Of a stretch of 64,000 nt of DNA, positions 57,869 to 64,000 are shown piece after piece (position 1 is the first letter of the stretch; every line of letters starts with the position of its first letter). The stretch spans positions 716,314-780,313 of the forward strand of contig NZ_FNKN01000002.1 of assembly GCF_900102175.1 (NCBI RefSeq). The letters run 5' to 3'. This DNA is from Microbacterium sp. cf332 (GTDB taxonomy: Bacteria > Actinomycetota > Actinomycetes > Actinomycetales > Microbacteriaceae). The notes beneath the pieces are model-generated. The model made no database searches, had not been told where the DNA came from, and saw only the letters and a list, made by a program, of their open reading frames with translations. A program made the position numbers and the translations under genes.

Positions 57869-58857
57869 CCACCGCAGCAGAGTTCGTCGGGGTGACACAG
57901 CGCTTCGGCGACTTCACCGCCGTCGACGACATCGACCTCGCCATCCCGTCGGGGCAGCTCACGACGCTGCTCGGGCCGAGCGGATGCGGCAAGACCACGT
58001 CGCTGCGCATGCTCGCGGGCTACACGCAGCCGACCTCGGGCCGGATCATGATCGCCGGCACCGATGCCACCCGCACCCCGCCGGAGCGCCGCGGCCTCGG
58101 CATGGTGTTCCAGTCCTACGCCCTGTTCCCGCACATGACCGTCGCCGAGAACGTCGGGTACGGACTGAAGCTGCGCAAGGTCGGGGGAGCCGAGCGCCGC
58201 CGCCGCGTCGAGGAGTCGCTCGACCTCGTCGGCCTCGGCCACCTCGCCGCGAGCCGCCCCAAGAAGCTCTCGGGCGGGCAGCAGCAGCGCGTCGCCCTCG
58301 CCCGCGCGATCGCGATCCGCCCGACCCTCCTGCTGCTCGACGAGCCGTTGTCGAACCTCGACGCGCGCCTTCGCGTGCAGATGCGCGCCGAGATCCGCCG
58401 CATCCAGTCCGAGACCGGCCTCACCGTGGTCCTCGTGACCCACGACCAGGACGAGGCCCTGGAGATGTCGGACCGTATGGTGCTGATGCGCGACGGCCGC
58501 ATCATGCAGGAGGGCGCTCCCTCCGAGGTCTTCACCGCCCCAGCGAACCGCTTCGTCGCGGAGTTCCTCGGTTACGAGAACTTCCTCACCGGCCCCGACG
58601 GATCGCTCACGACCGTTCGGCCCGAGCACCTCGCGATCGGGCGGCCCGCCGGGGGTGCGGACCTCGCGCTCGACGGCGTGGTGCTCGACGTGGCCTACCG
58701 CGGAGTCGACCGTCTCGTGACCGTCGAGACCGCCGACGCCGGGGGCGCCGTAGTGCGCCTGGTCGCCGACGTGCGCGACGAGGCGGTGCTCGCCCGCCCC
58801 GGCGACCGGGTGACCGTCACCGCGCCCGCCGCCCGTCTCATCCCCCTCGCCGCCTGA
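57865..58857 (+). CDS. ABC transporter ATP-binding protein, PotA-like
   Basis: 330-residue ATPase: Walker A GPSGCGKTTSLRML, Q-loop FQSYALFPHMTVAENV, signature LSGGQQQRVALARAI, Walker B LLLLDEPLSNLDARLR, H-loop VTHDQDEALEMSDR. The C-terminal TOBE domain (about 240-330, VRPEHLAIGRP ... LVADVRDEAVLARPGDRVTV) is as in polyamine, iron and sugar importers. Coupled by ATGA to the permease before it. About 100 nt of GC-rich spacer separate it from the binding-protein gene. Confidence 0.94.
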   Translation: MTTAAEFVGVTQRFGDFTAVDDIDLAIPSGQLTTLLGPSGCGKTTSLRMLAGYTQPTSGRIMIAGTDATRTPPERRGLGMVFQSYALFPHMTVAENVGYGLKLRKVGGAERRRRVEESLDLVGLGHLAASRPKKLSGGQQQRVALARAIAIRPTLLLLDEPLSNLDARLRVQMRAEIRRIQSETGLTVVLVTHDQDEALEMSDRMVLMRDGRIMQEGAPSEVFTAPANRFVAEFLGYENFLTGPDGSLTTVRPEHLAIGRPAGGADLALDGVVLDVAYRGVDRLVTVETADAGGAVVRLVADVRDEAVLARPGDRVTVTAPAARLIPLAA

Positions 58858-58958
58858 CCCGGCTCGGCCCCCGGCCGAGCCGCCCTCGACGCTCCACCCG
58901 CACCCGCACCAGCCACCCGCATGCCTGCGGCCCGCCCGCAGCCCCGAGAGGAACCCGC

Positions 58959-60044
58959 ATGATCCGCACCCGCACCAGCCGCGTCCTCGCGGCATCCGCC
59001 GCCTTCGCCGCCACCGCGCTCGTCGTGACCGGCTGCTCCGGCAGCAGCACCGACGGCTCCGACGACGCCGCCTCGACCGATTCGATCGTGGTCAGCACCT
59101 TCCCGTTCGGGGTGGAGCAGTTCCAGGAGGCCGTCGTCGATCCGTTCACCGAGAAGACGGGCATCGAGGTCGAGATCGAGACCGGCTCGAACGCCGACCG
59201 CCTCTCGCAGCTCCAGCTCGCCGGCGGCGACGCGGGCATCGACGTCATGCTGATCTCCGACACCTTCGCGGCATCCGGCCAGGAGCAGGACCTGTTCCAG
59301 GACTTCGACGAGTCCGACGTGCCCAACCTCGCGAACATCGCCGACTTCGCCGTCGAGGAGGGATATGACGGCCCGGCCTACAGCTACCAGCTCAACGGCA
59401 CGCTGTACAACACCGACGAGCTGTCCGCGGAGCAGGCCGCCGACTGGTCGCTGTACGCCGACTCGGCATACAGCGGACGCCTGGCGTTCCCCGACATCTC
59501 GGTCACGGCCGGTCAGCTCGCCGTCTCGGGTGTCGCGTCGACCTTCGGCGACGGCCCGTACGACATCGACACCGCCTACACGACGATCGGCGAGTGGGCG
59601 CCGAACATCCTCCAGTTCTACTCGTCGTCGACCGAGGTGACGAACCTCCTGACCCAGGGCGAGATCGTCGCCGCCGACTCGCTGAGCGGGTTCGCCACGA
59701 CCCTCGTCGCGTCGGGCGAGCCCGTCGCCTGGACCGCGCCGGCCGAGGGGCGCTACATGGCGACCAACCGCGCCATGATCCCCAGCGGAGCGAAGAACCT
59801 CGAGGGCGCCTACGCGTTCATCGACTACCTCCTGTCGGTCGAGGCGCAGACGGCGTCGGCCGAGATCGTCGGCGACCTGCCCGTCGCGCTCGACGCGACG
59901 ATCCCCGCCGAGATCACCGACGTGGTCGGCGACATCGCCGCCGACCCGATCGCGGCCGGCTACGCCACGCTCGACCCCGCCGAGGTCGTGCCGAACCGCG
60001 CCCAGTGGGTCGAGCGGTTCGCGCGCGAGGTCGCTTCGCGCTGA
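58959..60044 (+). CDS. Extracellular solute-binding lipoprotein, PotD/PotF-like
   Basis: 361-residue binding protein. Lipobox VVTGC with Cys26, short Ser/Asp linker, then a type II periplasmic-binding fold: SIVVSTFPFGVEQFQEAVVDPFTEKTGIEVEIETG at the start, NADRLSQLQLAGGDAGIDVMLISD and YMATNRAMIPSGAKNLEGAYAFIDYLL, the last typical of spermidine/putrescine-binding proteins. ATG 58959 has GAGAGGA upstream. Because the next gene is a deaminase, the ligand may be an amino- or purine-type compound and not a polyamine; this is inference from context. Confidence 0.9.
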   Translation: MIRTRTSRVLAASAAFAATALVVTGCSGSSTDGSDDAASTDSIVVSTFPFGVEQFQEAVVDPFTEKTGIEVEIETGSNADRLSQLQLAGGDAGIDVMLISDTFAASGQEQDLFQDFDESDVPNLANIADFAVEEGYDGPAYSYQLNGTLYNTDELSAEQAADWSLYADSAYSGRLAFPDISVTAGQLAVSGVASTFGDGPYDIDTAYTTIGEWAPNILQFYSSSTEVTNLLTQGEIVAADSLSGFATTLVASGEPVAWTAPAEGRYMATNRAMIPSGAKNLEGAYAFIDYLLSVEAQTASAEIVGDLPVALDATIPAEITDVVGDIAADPIAAGYATLDPAEVVPNRAQWVERFAREVASR

Positions 60045-60136
60045 CCCCGGCCCTCCGGCCGCCGAGCATCCCCCATCCTCGGCGGCCGGACACCCCCGCG
60101 CGTCCGACGGGCGCGCCCGCTCCACACCCTCGACGC

Positions 60137-61270
60137 ATGAACGGCACCATGACCTCCGCAGCACCCCTTCCCGCCGAATACCTCCAGCGCCTGCCGAAGG
60201 CCGACCTGCACTGCCATCTCATCGGCACCGTGCGAGCGACGACCTTCGGCGAGCTGGCCCGCCGGGAGTCGCTCGAGCTGCCCGCCGACCCCGAGCGCAT
60301 CTTCGCCGACATCAACTCGCTGCCGCCCGACCCGGCGCTCTACCGCGACACCCGCATCCCCGTCCCGCAGCAGCGCAGCGCGGACGAGCCCGAGGTGTCG
60401 TACTCGCTCTTCCAGGCGTCGAACTGGGTCGTCGAGGTGCTCCGTGATGCCGACGATCTCACGCGCATCGTCTACGAGGCCTTCGAGGACGCCCACCGCC
60501 AGAGCGGGACCCGTCACCTCGAGCTGTTCTTCGACGCCCTGCCGCCGCACCTCGAGTCGCTCGGATACCTCGGCGCCGTCGAGGCCTATGCCGAGGGCAT
60601 CCGCATGGCGGAGCGCGACTTCGGCATGACCGGTCTCATGATCCAGGGCATCGACCGCAGCCGCAGCGGCGCGGAGGCGCTCGAGGTCGTCCGCCGCGTC
60701 GTCGACAACCCGCACCCGTACGTCGCGGGCATCGGCCTCGACAACCTCGAGACCGCCGGGCCGCCGGAGCGTTTCGTCGACGCGTACCGGCTGGCCGGTG
60801 AGGCGGGCCTCGGCCGGACGGCGCATTCGTCGGAGCACGCCCCGACCGCCGTCAACACCATCACCTGCCTCGACCTGCTCGGCTGCGACCGCATCGACCA
60901 CGGGTACTACGTGCTCGAGGACGACGCCGTGATCGAGCGGATGCGGGACGAGCAGGTGTCGTTCACGGTTGCGTCCACGACCTCCCGCCGCTCGTGGCGG
61001 CCGTGGCGCCGCGCGTCGATCGCCGCGATGCTCGACGCCGGGCTCAACGTCATCCCGTGCTCCGACGATCCCGGGATGTTCCCGACGAGCCTCGCCGCGG
61101 AGTACGGCATCGTGTCGGAGCAGATCGGCGCGACGCCCGAGCAGATCCGCCGCATGGCGATCTCGTCGTTCGAGGCCTCGTGGCTGCCCGCCGAGGAGCG
61201 CGCCCGTCGCGTCGCCGAGGTCACCCGTGAGATCGACGCCCTCGACGCCGAGTTCGCCGTCTCGGCCTGA
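60137..61270 (+). CDS. Adenosine deaminase family protein, divergent subgroup
   Basis: Zinc aminohydrolase of 377 residues. Metal and catalytic residues are all found: KADLHCHLIGTVR (HxH), RTAHSSEHAP (His and catalytic Glu in H-x-x-E, normally HAGE), CDRIDHGYYVLED (His) and IPCSDDPGMF (Asp). Two positions differ from adenosine and adenine deaminases: HLIG for HLDG/HLEG, and the PLSN box is replaced by VASTTSRRSW. The substrate may therefore be another purine, pterin or N-heterocycle. ATG 60137 or 60149 could be the start. Last gene of the LacI-controlled transporter operon. A long palindrome cluster follows. Confidence 0.85.
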   Translation: MNGTMTSAAPLPAEYLQRLPKADLHCHLIGTVRATTFGELARRESLELPADPERIFADINSLPPDPALYRDTRIPVPQQRSADEPEVSYSLFQASNWVVEVLRDADDLTRIVYEAFEDAHRQSGTRHLELFFDALPPHLESLGYLGAVEAYAEGIRMAERDFGMTGLMIQGIDRSRSGAEALEVVRRVVDNPHPYVAGIGLDNLETAGPPERFVDAYRLAGEAGLGRTAHSSEHAPTAVNTITCLDLLGCDRIDHGYYVLEDDAVIERMRDEQVSFTVASTTSRRSWRPWRRASIAAMLDAGLNVIPCSDDPGMFPTSLAAEYGIVSEQIGATPEQIRRMAISSFEASWLPAEERARRVAEVTREIDALDAEFAVSA

Positions 61271-61290
61271 GCCCGGGCCGCGGTTCGCTG

Positions 61291-61365
61291 CCGCGAGAAC
61301 GCACCGTCGCCGCGAGAACGCACCGTCTGGGGTGCGTCCTCGCGGCAAGCGTGCGTTCTCGGCGG
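61291..61365. repeat. Palindromic repeat (ACGCACC family), copy 2, nested double hairpin
   Basis: CCGCGAGAACGCACCGTC is present twice in tandem (61291-61308 and 61310-61327). The second copy pairs with GGTGCGTCCTCGCGG (61331-61345) and the first can pair with CGTGCGTTCTCGGCGG (61350-61365). Lies after the deaminase stop. Confidence 0.75.
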
Positions 61366-61404
61366 GTTCGCCCGCGCCGGGCGGTGTCGGGTGGCATGAC
61401 GAAA

Positions 61405-61454
61405 GCCGCCGCGACCTGCGTCATCCCCGTGGGGAGACGGCAGGCCGCGGCGGC
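61405..61454. terminator. Long bidirectional hairpin between deaminase and DEAD-box genes
   Basis: 24-nt arms starting GCCGCCGCG and ending CGCGGCGGC pair with about five mismatches over a 2-nt loop, between convergent genes; 25 nt beyond the helicase stop on the minus strand. Confidence 0.75.
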
Positions 61455-61478
61455 GTGGTCGTTCGCGGATGCCGGGGG

Positions 61479-63089
61479 TCAGCGACCGCTGCGGCGTCCG
61501 GCACTGTTCTGGCGGACGACCGAGCCGACCATCAGCTTGCCGCCGGCCGCACCGCCGTTCGATGATGCGCGACGGCCGGTGCGGCGCGGGTTGCCCGCGG
61601 GGGCGGCGTCACGCGCGGCACGGTCGGTGTTCTGGCCGCCGCGCGCGGGCTGCTGTCCACCGCGGTTCTGCGGACCGCCCTGGTCGCGCTGAGCGCCCTG
61701 ACCGCCCGAGCGCGCGCCCTGGCCGTCGCGGCCACCCGCGGCGCCCTGACCCTGGCCACGTCCGCCGCGGCCCCGGCCGTTGCCGCCGCCGGAGCGTCCG
61801 CCGGAGTTCGACGAACCACCCTCGCGAGCGTCGCGCGCGGCGCGCTTGCGCTGGGCGTTCGCACCCTGGCTGGTGCCGCGGGGAGCGTCCTCGACCGGCG
61901 CCGGGGTCACGTAGGGCGCGACCTTGCCGACGAGGGCGACGACCTCGGGCGACTCCGCCGTGACGGACGTCGGGGTGACGGCGATCGCCGCCTTGCGCAG
62001 CAGGTCCTTGACGTCGCGCTCCTGACCCGGCATCACGAGCGTGACGACGGCGCCCTCGGCGCCCGCGCGGGCCGTCCGGCCGGAGCGGTGCAGGTATGCC
62101 TTGTGCTCCATGGGCGGGTCGACGTGCACGACGAGCTCGACGTCGTCGACGTGCACGCCGCGCGCGGCGACGTCCGTTGCGACGAGGACCTTCGCGGCGC
62201 CCGACGAGAACGCGGCCAGGTTGCGGTCGCGCTGCGGCTGCGAGAGGTTTCCGTGCAGGTCGACCGCGGGGATGCCCTGCGACGTCAGCTGCTTCGCGAG
62301 CTTCTTCGCGGCGTGCTTGGTGCGGGTGAAGAGGATGCGGCGGCCCATGCCCGAGGCGAGCGCCTTAATGACGTCCTTCTTCTCCTCGGCGCCGGCGAGG
62401 TGGAACACGTGGTGGGTCATCGCCGCGACGGGCGAGTGCGCCTCGTCGACCGAGTGCAGCACCTCGTTCTGCAGGAAGCGCTTGACGAGCTTGTCCACGC
62501 CGTTGTCGAGGGTCGCGCTGAACAGCATCCGCTGTCCGTCGCGCGGCGTCTTGTCGAGGATGCGCGTGACGGCGGGCAGGAAGCCGAGGTCGGCCATGTG
62601 GTCGGCCTCGTCGATCACGGTGATCTCGACCGAGTCCAGCGTCAGGTGGCGCTGCTGCAGCAGGTCCTCGAGGCGACCCGGGCAGGCCACGACGATGTCG
62701 ACGCCGGCGTTGAGCGCCTGCACCTGACGGTTCTGGTTGACGCCGCCGAAGATGGTGGTCGTCTTCATGCCGTATGCGGCCGCGAGGGGCGCGAGGGTCG
62801 CGTTGATCTGCGTCGCCAGCTCACGGGTGGGGGCGAGCACGAGGCCGAGGATGCGGGTGGCGCGGCGGCTGCCGCCGGCCAGCTCGCCGCCGAGGCGCGC
62901 GGCCATCGGGATCGAGAAGGCGAGCGTCTTGCCCGAGCCGGTCTTGCCGCGGCCGAGCACGTCGCGCCCGGCGAGCGTGTCGGGCAGGGTGTCGACCTGG
63001 ATCGGGAACGCGGTGGTCTTGCCGTCCTTCGCGAGTGCTTCGACGAGGGGAGCGGGCACGCCGAGCGTGCGGAAAGTGGTGTCAGTCAT
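61479..63089 (-). CDS. DEAD-box RNA helicase with Gly/Arg-rich C-terminal tail
   Basis: 536 residues. Q-motif region FRTLGVPAPLVEAL...FPIQVDTLP, Walker A GKTGSGKT, PTRELATQI, DEAD (VIDEADHMADLGF), SATL, ATDVAARGVHVDD and HRSGRTARAGAEG form the complete core (1-375). The tail (about 395-536) is rich in Gly, Arg, Gln and Ser (GGRSGGGNGRGRGGRGQGQG), an RGG-like RNA-binding arm. ATG 63089; the conserved MTDTTFRTLG starts there. A -10 TAGACT on the minus strand at 63258-63253 implies a leader of about 157 nt, a length seen in cold-shock controlled helicase mRNAs. Confidence 0.95.
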   Translation of the reverse strand: MTDTTFRTLGVPAPLVEALAKDGKTTAFPIQVDTLPDTLAGRDVLGRGKTGSGKTLAFSIPMAARLGGELAGGSRRATRILGLVLAPTRELATQINATLAPLAAAYGMKTTTIFGGVNQNRQVQALNAGVDIVVACPGRLEDLLQQRHLTLDSVEITVIDEADHMADLGFLPAVTRILDKTPRDGQRMLFSATLDNGVDKLVKRFLQNEVLHSVDEAHSPVAAMTHHVFHLAGAEEKKDVIKALASGMGRRILFTRTKHAAKKLAKQLTSQGIPAVDLHGNLSQPQRDRNLAAFSSGAAKVLVATDVAARGVHVDDVELVVHVDPPMEHKAYLHRSGRTARAGAEGAVVTLVMPGQERDVKDLLRKAAIAVTPTSVTAESPEVVALVGKVAPYVTPAPVEDAPRGTSQGANAQRKRAARDAREGGSSNSGGRSGGGNGRGRGGRGQGQGAAGGRDGQGARSGGQGAQRDQGGPQNRGGQQPARGGQNTDRAARDAAPAGNPRRTGRRASSNGGAAGGKLMVGSVVRQNSAGRRSGR

Positions 63090-63252
63090 GGGGGAGCGTT
63101 TCTCCGGGCACACGTCGGCGCCCTGATCGGTGGCCCGGATGCGGGTGCATGCGGGTTCGCCGTACGAAAGTGTCCGCGGGATGCCGGTCGTGACCCGGTG
63201 GGCGGAAGGCGTTCTACGACGCGTGCGGCGCGAGCGCGCCACAAGTTCCCCC

Positions 63253-63258
63253 AGTCTA
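63253..63258 (-). promoter_or_regulatory. Candidate -10 TAGACT of the DEAD-box helicase, long 5' leader
   Basis: Minus-strand TAGACT would start transcription near 63246, leaving about 157 nt before ATG 63089 without another gene. Confidence 0.35.
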
Positions 63259-63294
63259 CCAGTGCCCGCCCGTCCGCCCGTCCGTCTGCTGCGC

Positions 63295-63370
63295 CGCGAT
63301 GCAAGCGATCGGTCGCGACACCCCGGCCGCGCGGCATCCCGTGCGGGGTGTCGGCCCGGATGTCTTGCAC
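63295..63370. repeat. 76-nt palindromic element, family 2 copy 2
   Basis: Contains inner arms CGACACCCC (63316-63324) and GGGGTGTCG (63345-63353), perfect, with GCAAG/CTTGC outside. 59 of 76 bases equal to the reverse of 53821-53896. Lies between the DEAD-box promoter and the glutaredoxin 3' end. Confidence 0.8.
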
Positions 63371-63375
63371 CCGCG

Positions 63376-63410
63376 CACGGCCCACGGCCCACGGCCCACG
63401 GCCCACGGCC
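63376..63410. repeat. 7-bp tandem repeat (CCCACGG)n
   Basis: About five perfect copies of CCCACGG in a row, directly after the palindromic element and before the glutaredoxin stop. A likely length-variable tract. Confidence 0.8.
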
Positions 63411-63428
63411 AACCGCGCGCGGCCGAGG

Positions 63429-63689
63429 TCAGATCAGCGAGAGCTCGCGGAGCTTGGCTGCGACGTCGTCGTTGCTCGGCTCGACGTGGTGGCTCGCGTC
63501 GGGGTAGACCACGACGGGGATCTGGGTGCGCCCCGAGATCTCGCGAGCGACGTCGGCGGCGGCCGGCTCGGCCTCGAGGTCGATGTAGGTGTAGTCCACG
63601 CCGAGCTCGTCGAGCTGCGCCTTCGTGCGGCGGCAGTCGCGGCACCAGTCGGCGCCGAACATCGTGATCGTGTCGGTGGAAGCGGTCAT
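63429..63689 (-). CDS. Glutaredoxin-like (mycoredoxin-type) protein
   Basis: 86-residue thioredoxin-fold protein. The redox motif is WCRDC (C-x-x-C, about residues 14-17), followed by RRTKAQLDELGVDYTYIDLE, the cis-Pro strand RTQIPVVVYPD, and a helix at the end. This matches actinobacterial mycoredoxins, which usually have WCPYC or similar; the R-D pair inside the motif is less common. ATG 63689 lies six nt after TACCCT on the minus strand and also has GGAG close by. Likely reduces mixed disulphides with mycothiol or protein disulphides. Confidence 0.88.
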   Translation of the reverse strand: MTASTDTITMFGADWCRDCRRTKAQLDELGVDYTYIDLEAEPAAADVAREISGRTQIPVVVYPDASHHVEPSNDDVAAKLRELSLI

Positions 63690-63695
63690 GTCTCC

Positions 63696-63701
63696 AGGGT
63701 A
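63696..63701 (-). promoter_or_regulatory. -10 hexamer TACCCT of glutaredoxin gene
   Basis: Minus-strand TACCCT, six nt (GGAGAC), ATG 63689. Either leaderless or a very short leader. Confidence 0.45.
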
Positions 63702-63759
63702 CGTCCGCCACAAGAACTCGGGGCGCCCGTCCGATCGCGCCGAGCGCGTACCGCTCGAG

Positions 63760-63808
63760 CGAAAACGCACCGCCATGCGAGCTCTCTCGACGGGGCGGTG
63801 CGTTTTCG
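63760..63808. repeat. Palindromic repeat (ACGCACC family), copy 3
   Basis: CGAAAACGCACCGCC (63760-63774) and its exact complement (63794-63808), 15-bp perfect stem with a 19-nt loop. It follows the stop of the minus-strand membrane-protein gene and precedes the glutaredoxin promoter, so it can serve as terminator. Arms share the ACGCACC(G) core with copies at 55021 and 61291. Confidence 0.8.
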
Positions 63809-63819
63809 GCGCGGAGGGC

Positions 63820-64000
63820 TCAGTACTCCGCGGCGCGTGCGCGCTCGGGCGCAGCCTCGATGACCGCCTCGACGCGCTGCTTCTTCGGCGCGTAGACGAC
63901 GAGCGCGTGGAACACGAACCGCACCACGAACGCCGCGATCAGCGTCAGCCCCGCGGCGATGACGCTGGGGATGTGCGCGTTCTCGACGAGGACCCACAGC
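63820..64000 (-). CDS. C-terminal part of a membrane protein, GtrA-like end
   Basis: Only the last 59 residues lie in the window. They contain one hydrophobic helix (IPSVIAAGLTLIAAFVVRFVFHALVVY) ending with a conserved-looking Arg-Phe-Val-Phe-His turn, then a charged tail APKKQRVEAVIEAAPERARAAEY. The pattern of a last helix with R-F-x-x-H/N...V-x-Y/F is reminiscent of GtrA-type modules attached to glycosyltransferases, but the fragment is too short to decide. The gene continues beyond position 64000. Confidence 0.55.
   Translation of the reverse strand, partial: LWVLVENAHIPSVIAAGLTLIAAFVVRFVFHALVVYAPKKQRVEAVIEAAPERARAAEY

Noticed and set aside
1..64000. tRNA genes or att sites marking an island
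   Set aside because: No cloverleaf-like CCA-adjacent sequence or direct-repeat boundary was noticed; gene order and base composition look uniform and chromosomal.

Overview
The window is about 70% GC chromosomal DNA from an actinobacterium, most likely a Microbacterium-like member of the Microbacteriaceae. This rests on the gene families (Rv2578c-type radical SAM protein, DUF3516 helicase, CstA with YbdD, a MoxR-DUF58-transglutaminase-FHA-PP2C-kinase cluster), frequent GTG starts with GTGA/ATGA overlaps, and many start codons 6-7 nt after a TANNNT hexamer, the layout of leaderless mRNAs. No tRNA, rRNA, CRISPR array, transposase or prophage gene was seen. The species is inferred, not proven.

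Layout. 0-7.5 kb: the 3' part of a DEAD-box RNA helicase, a radical SAM gene with what looks like a LexA/SOS promoter, a VanY-type carboxypeptidase, and an ECF vitamin or metal transporter (T, fused A1A2, S) with a DtxR-like iron box. 7.7-15.8 kb: a large secreted subtilase, an azoreductase with a divergent HxlR regulator, two acetyltransferases, an unrecognised gene, a lipoprotein, and a pirin coupled to a third acetyltransferase. 15.9-25.8 kb: CstA and YbdD, a GH3 lipoprotein, a DUF3516 helicase, a 700-bp repeat-filled gap, a DUF1697 protein and RecQ. 25.9-32 kb: a double TetR regulator facing a GH3 beta-glucosidase, an acyl-CoA oxidase/dehydrogenase, and 3-methyladenine glycosylase Tag.

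32.2-47.2 kb is one long co-directional cluster of eight genes: a 2023-residue Ig-like/FN3 surface protein, MoxR ATPase, DUF58 protein, TgpA-like transglutaminase homologue whose catalytic Cys is replaced by Asp, FHA protein, PP2C phosphatase, second FHA protein, and a transmembrane Ser/Thr kinase. Seven genes overlap by 1-4 nt. It reads as a cell-envelope assembly and phospho-signalling module. 47.3-54 kb: an MMPL exporter with a divergent TetR, a degenerate serine-recombinase-like protein, a Na+/H+ antiporter and malate dehydrogenase. 54-61.3 kb: proline iminopeptidase preceded by a 10-codon leader ORF, then a LacI regulator divergent from a polyamine-type ABC transporter operon ending in an adenosine-deaminase-family enzyme, with three perfect LacI-type operators. 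61.4-64 kb: a second DEAD-box helicase with a Gly/Arg-rich tail, a glutaredoxin-like protein, and the end of a membrane protein gene.

The most unusual signal is several families of short palindromic repeats. A 62-nt element (4101-4162 and 21280-21341) is intergenic in one copy and lies in frame inside the DUF3516 helicase in the other. A 76-nt element has two copies (53821-53896 and 63295-63370). A third group, built on an ACGCACC/GGTGCGT stem, has three copies, one forming the C-terminus of the LacI protein. A 17-bp inverted repeat seems to supply an extra N-terminus to YbdD. Together they suggest small non-autonomous elements that can sit inside coding sequence.
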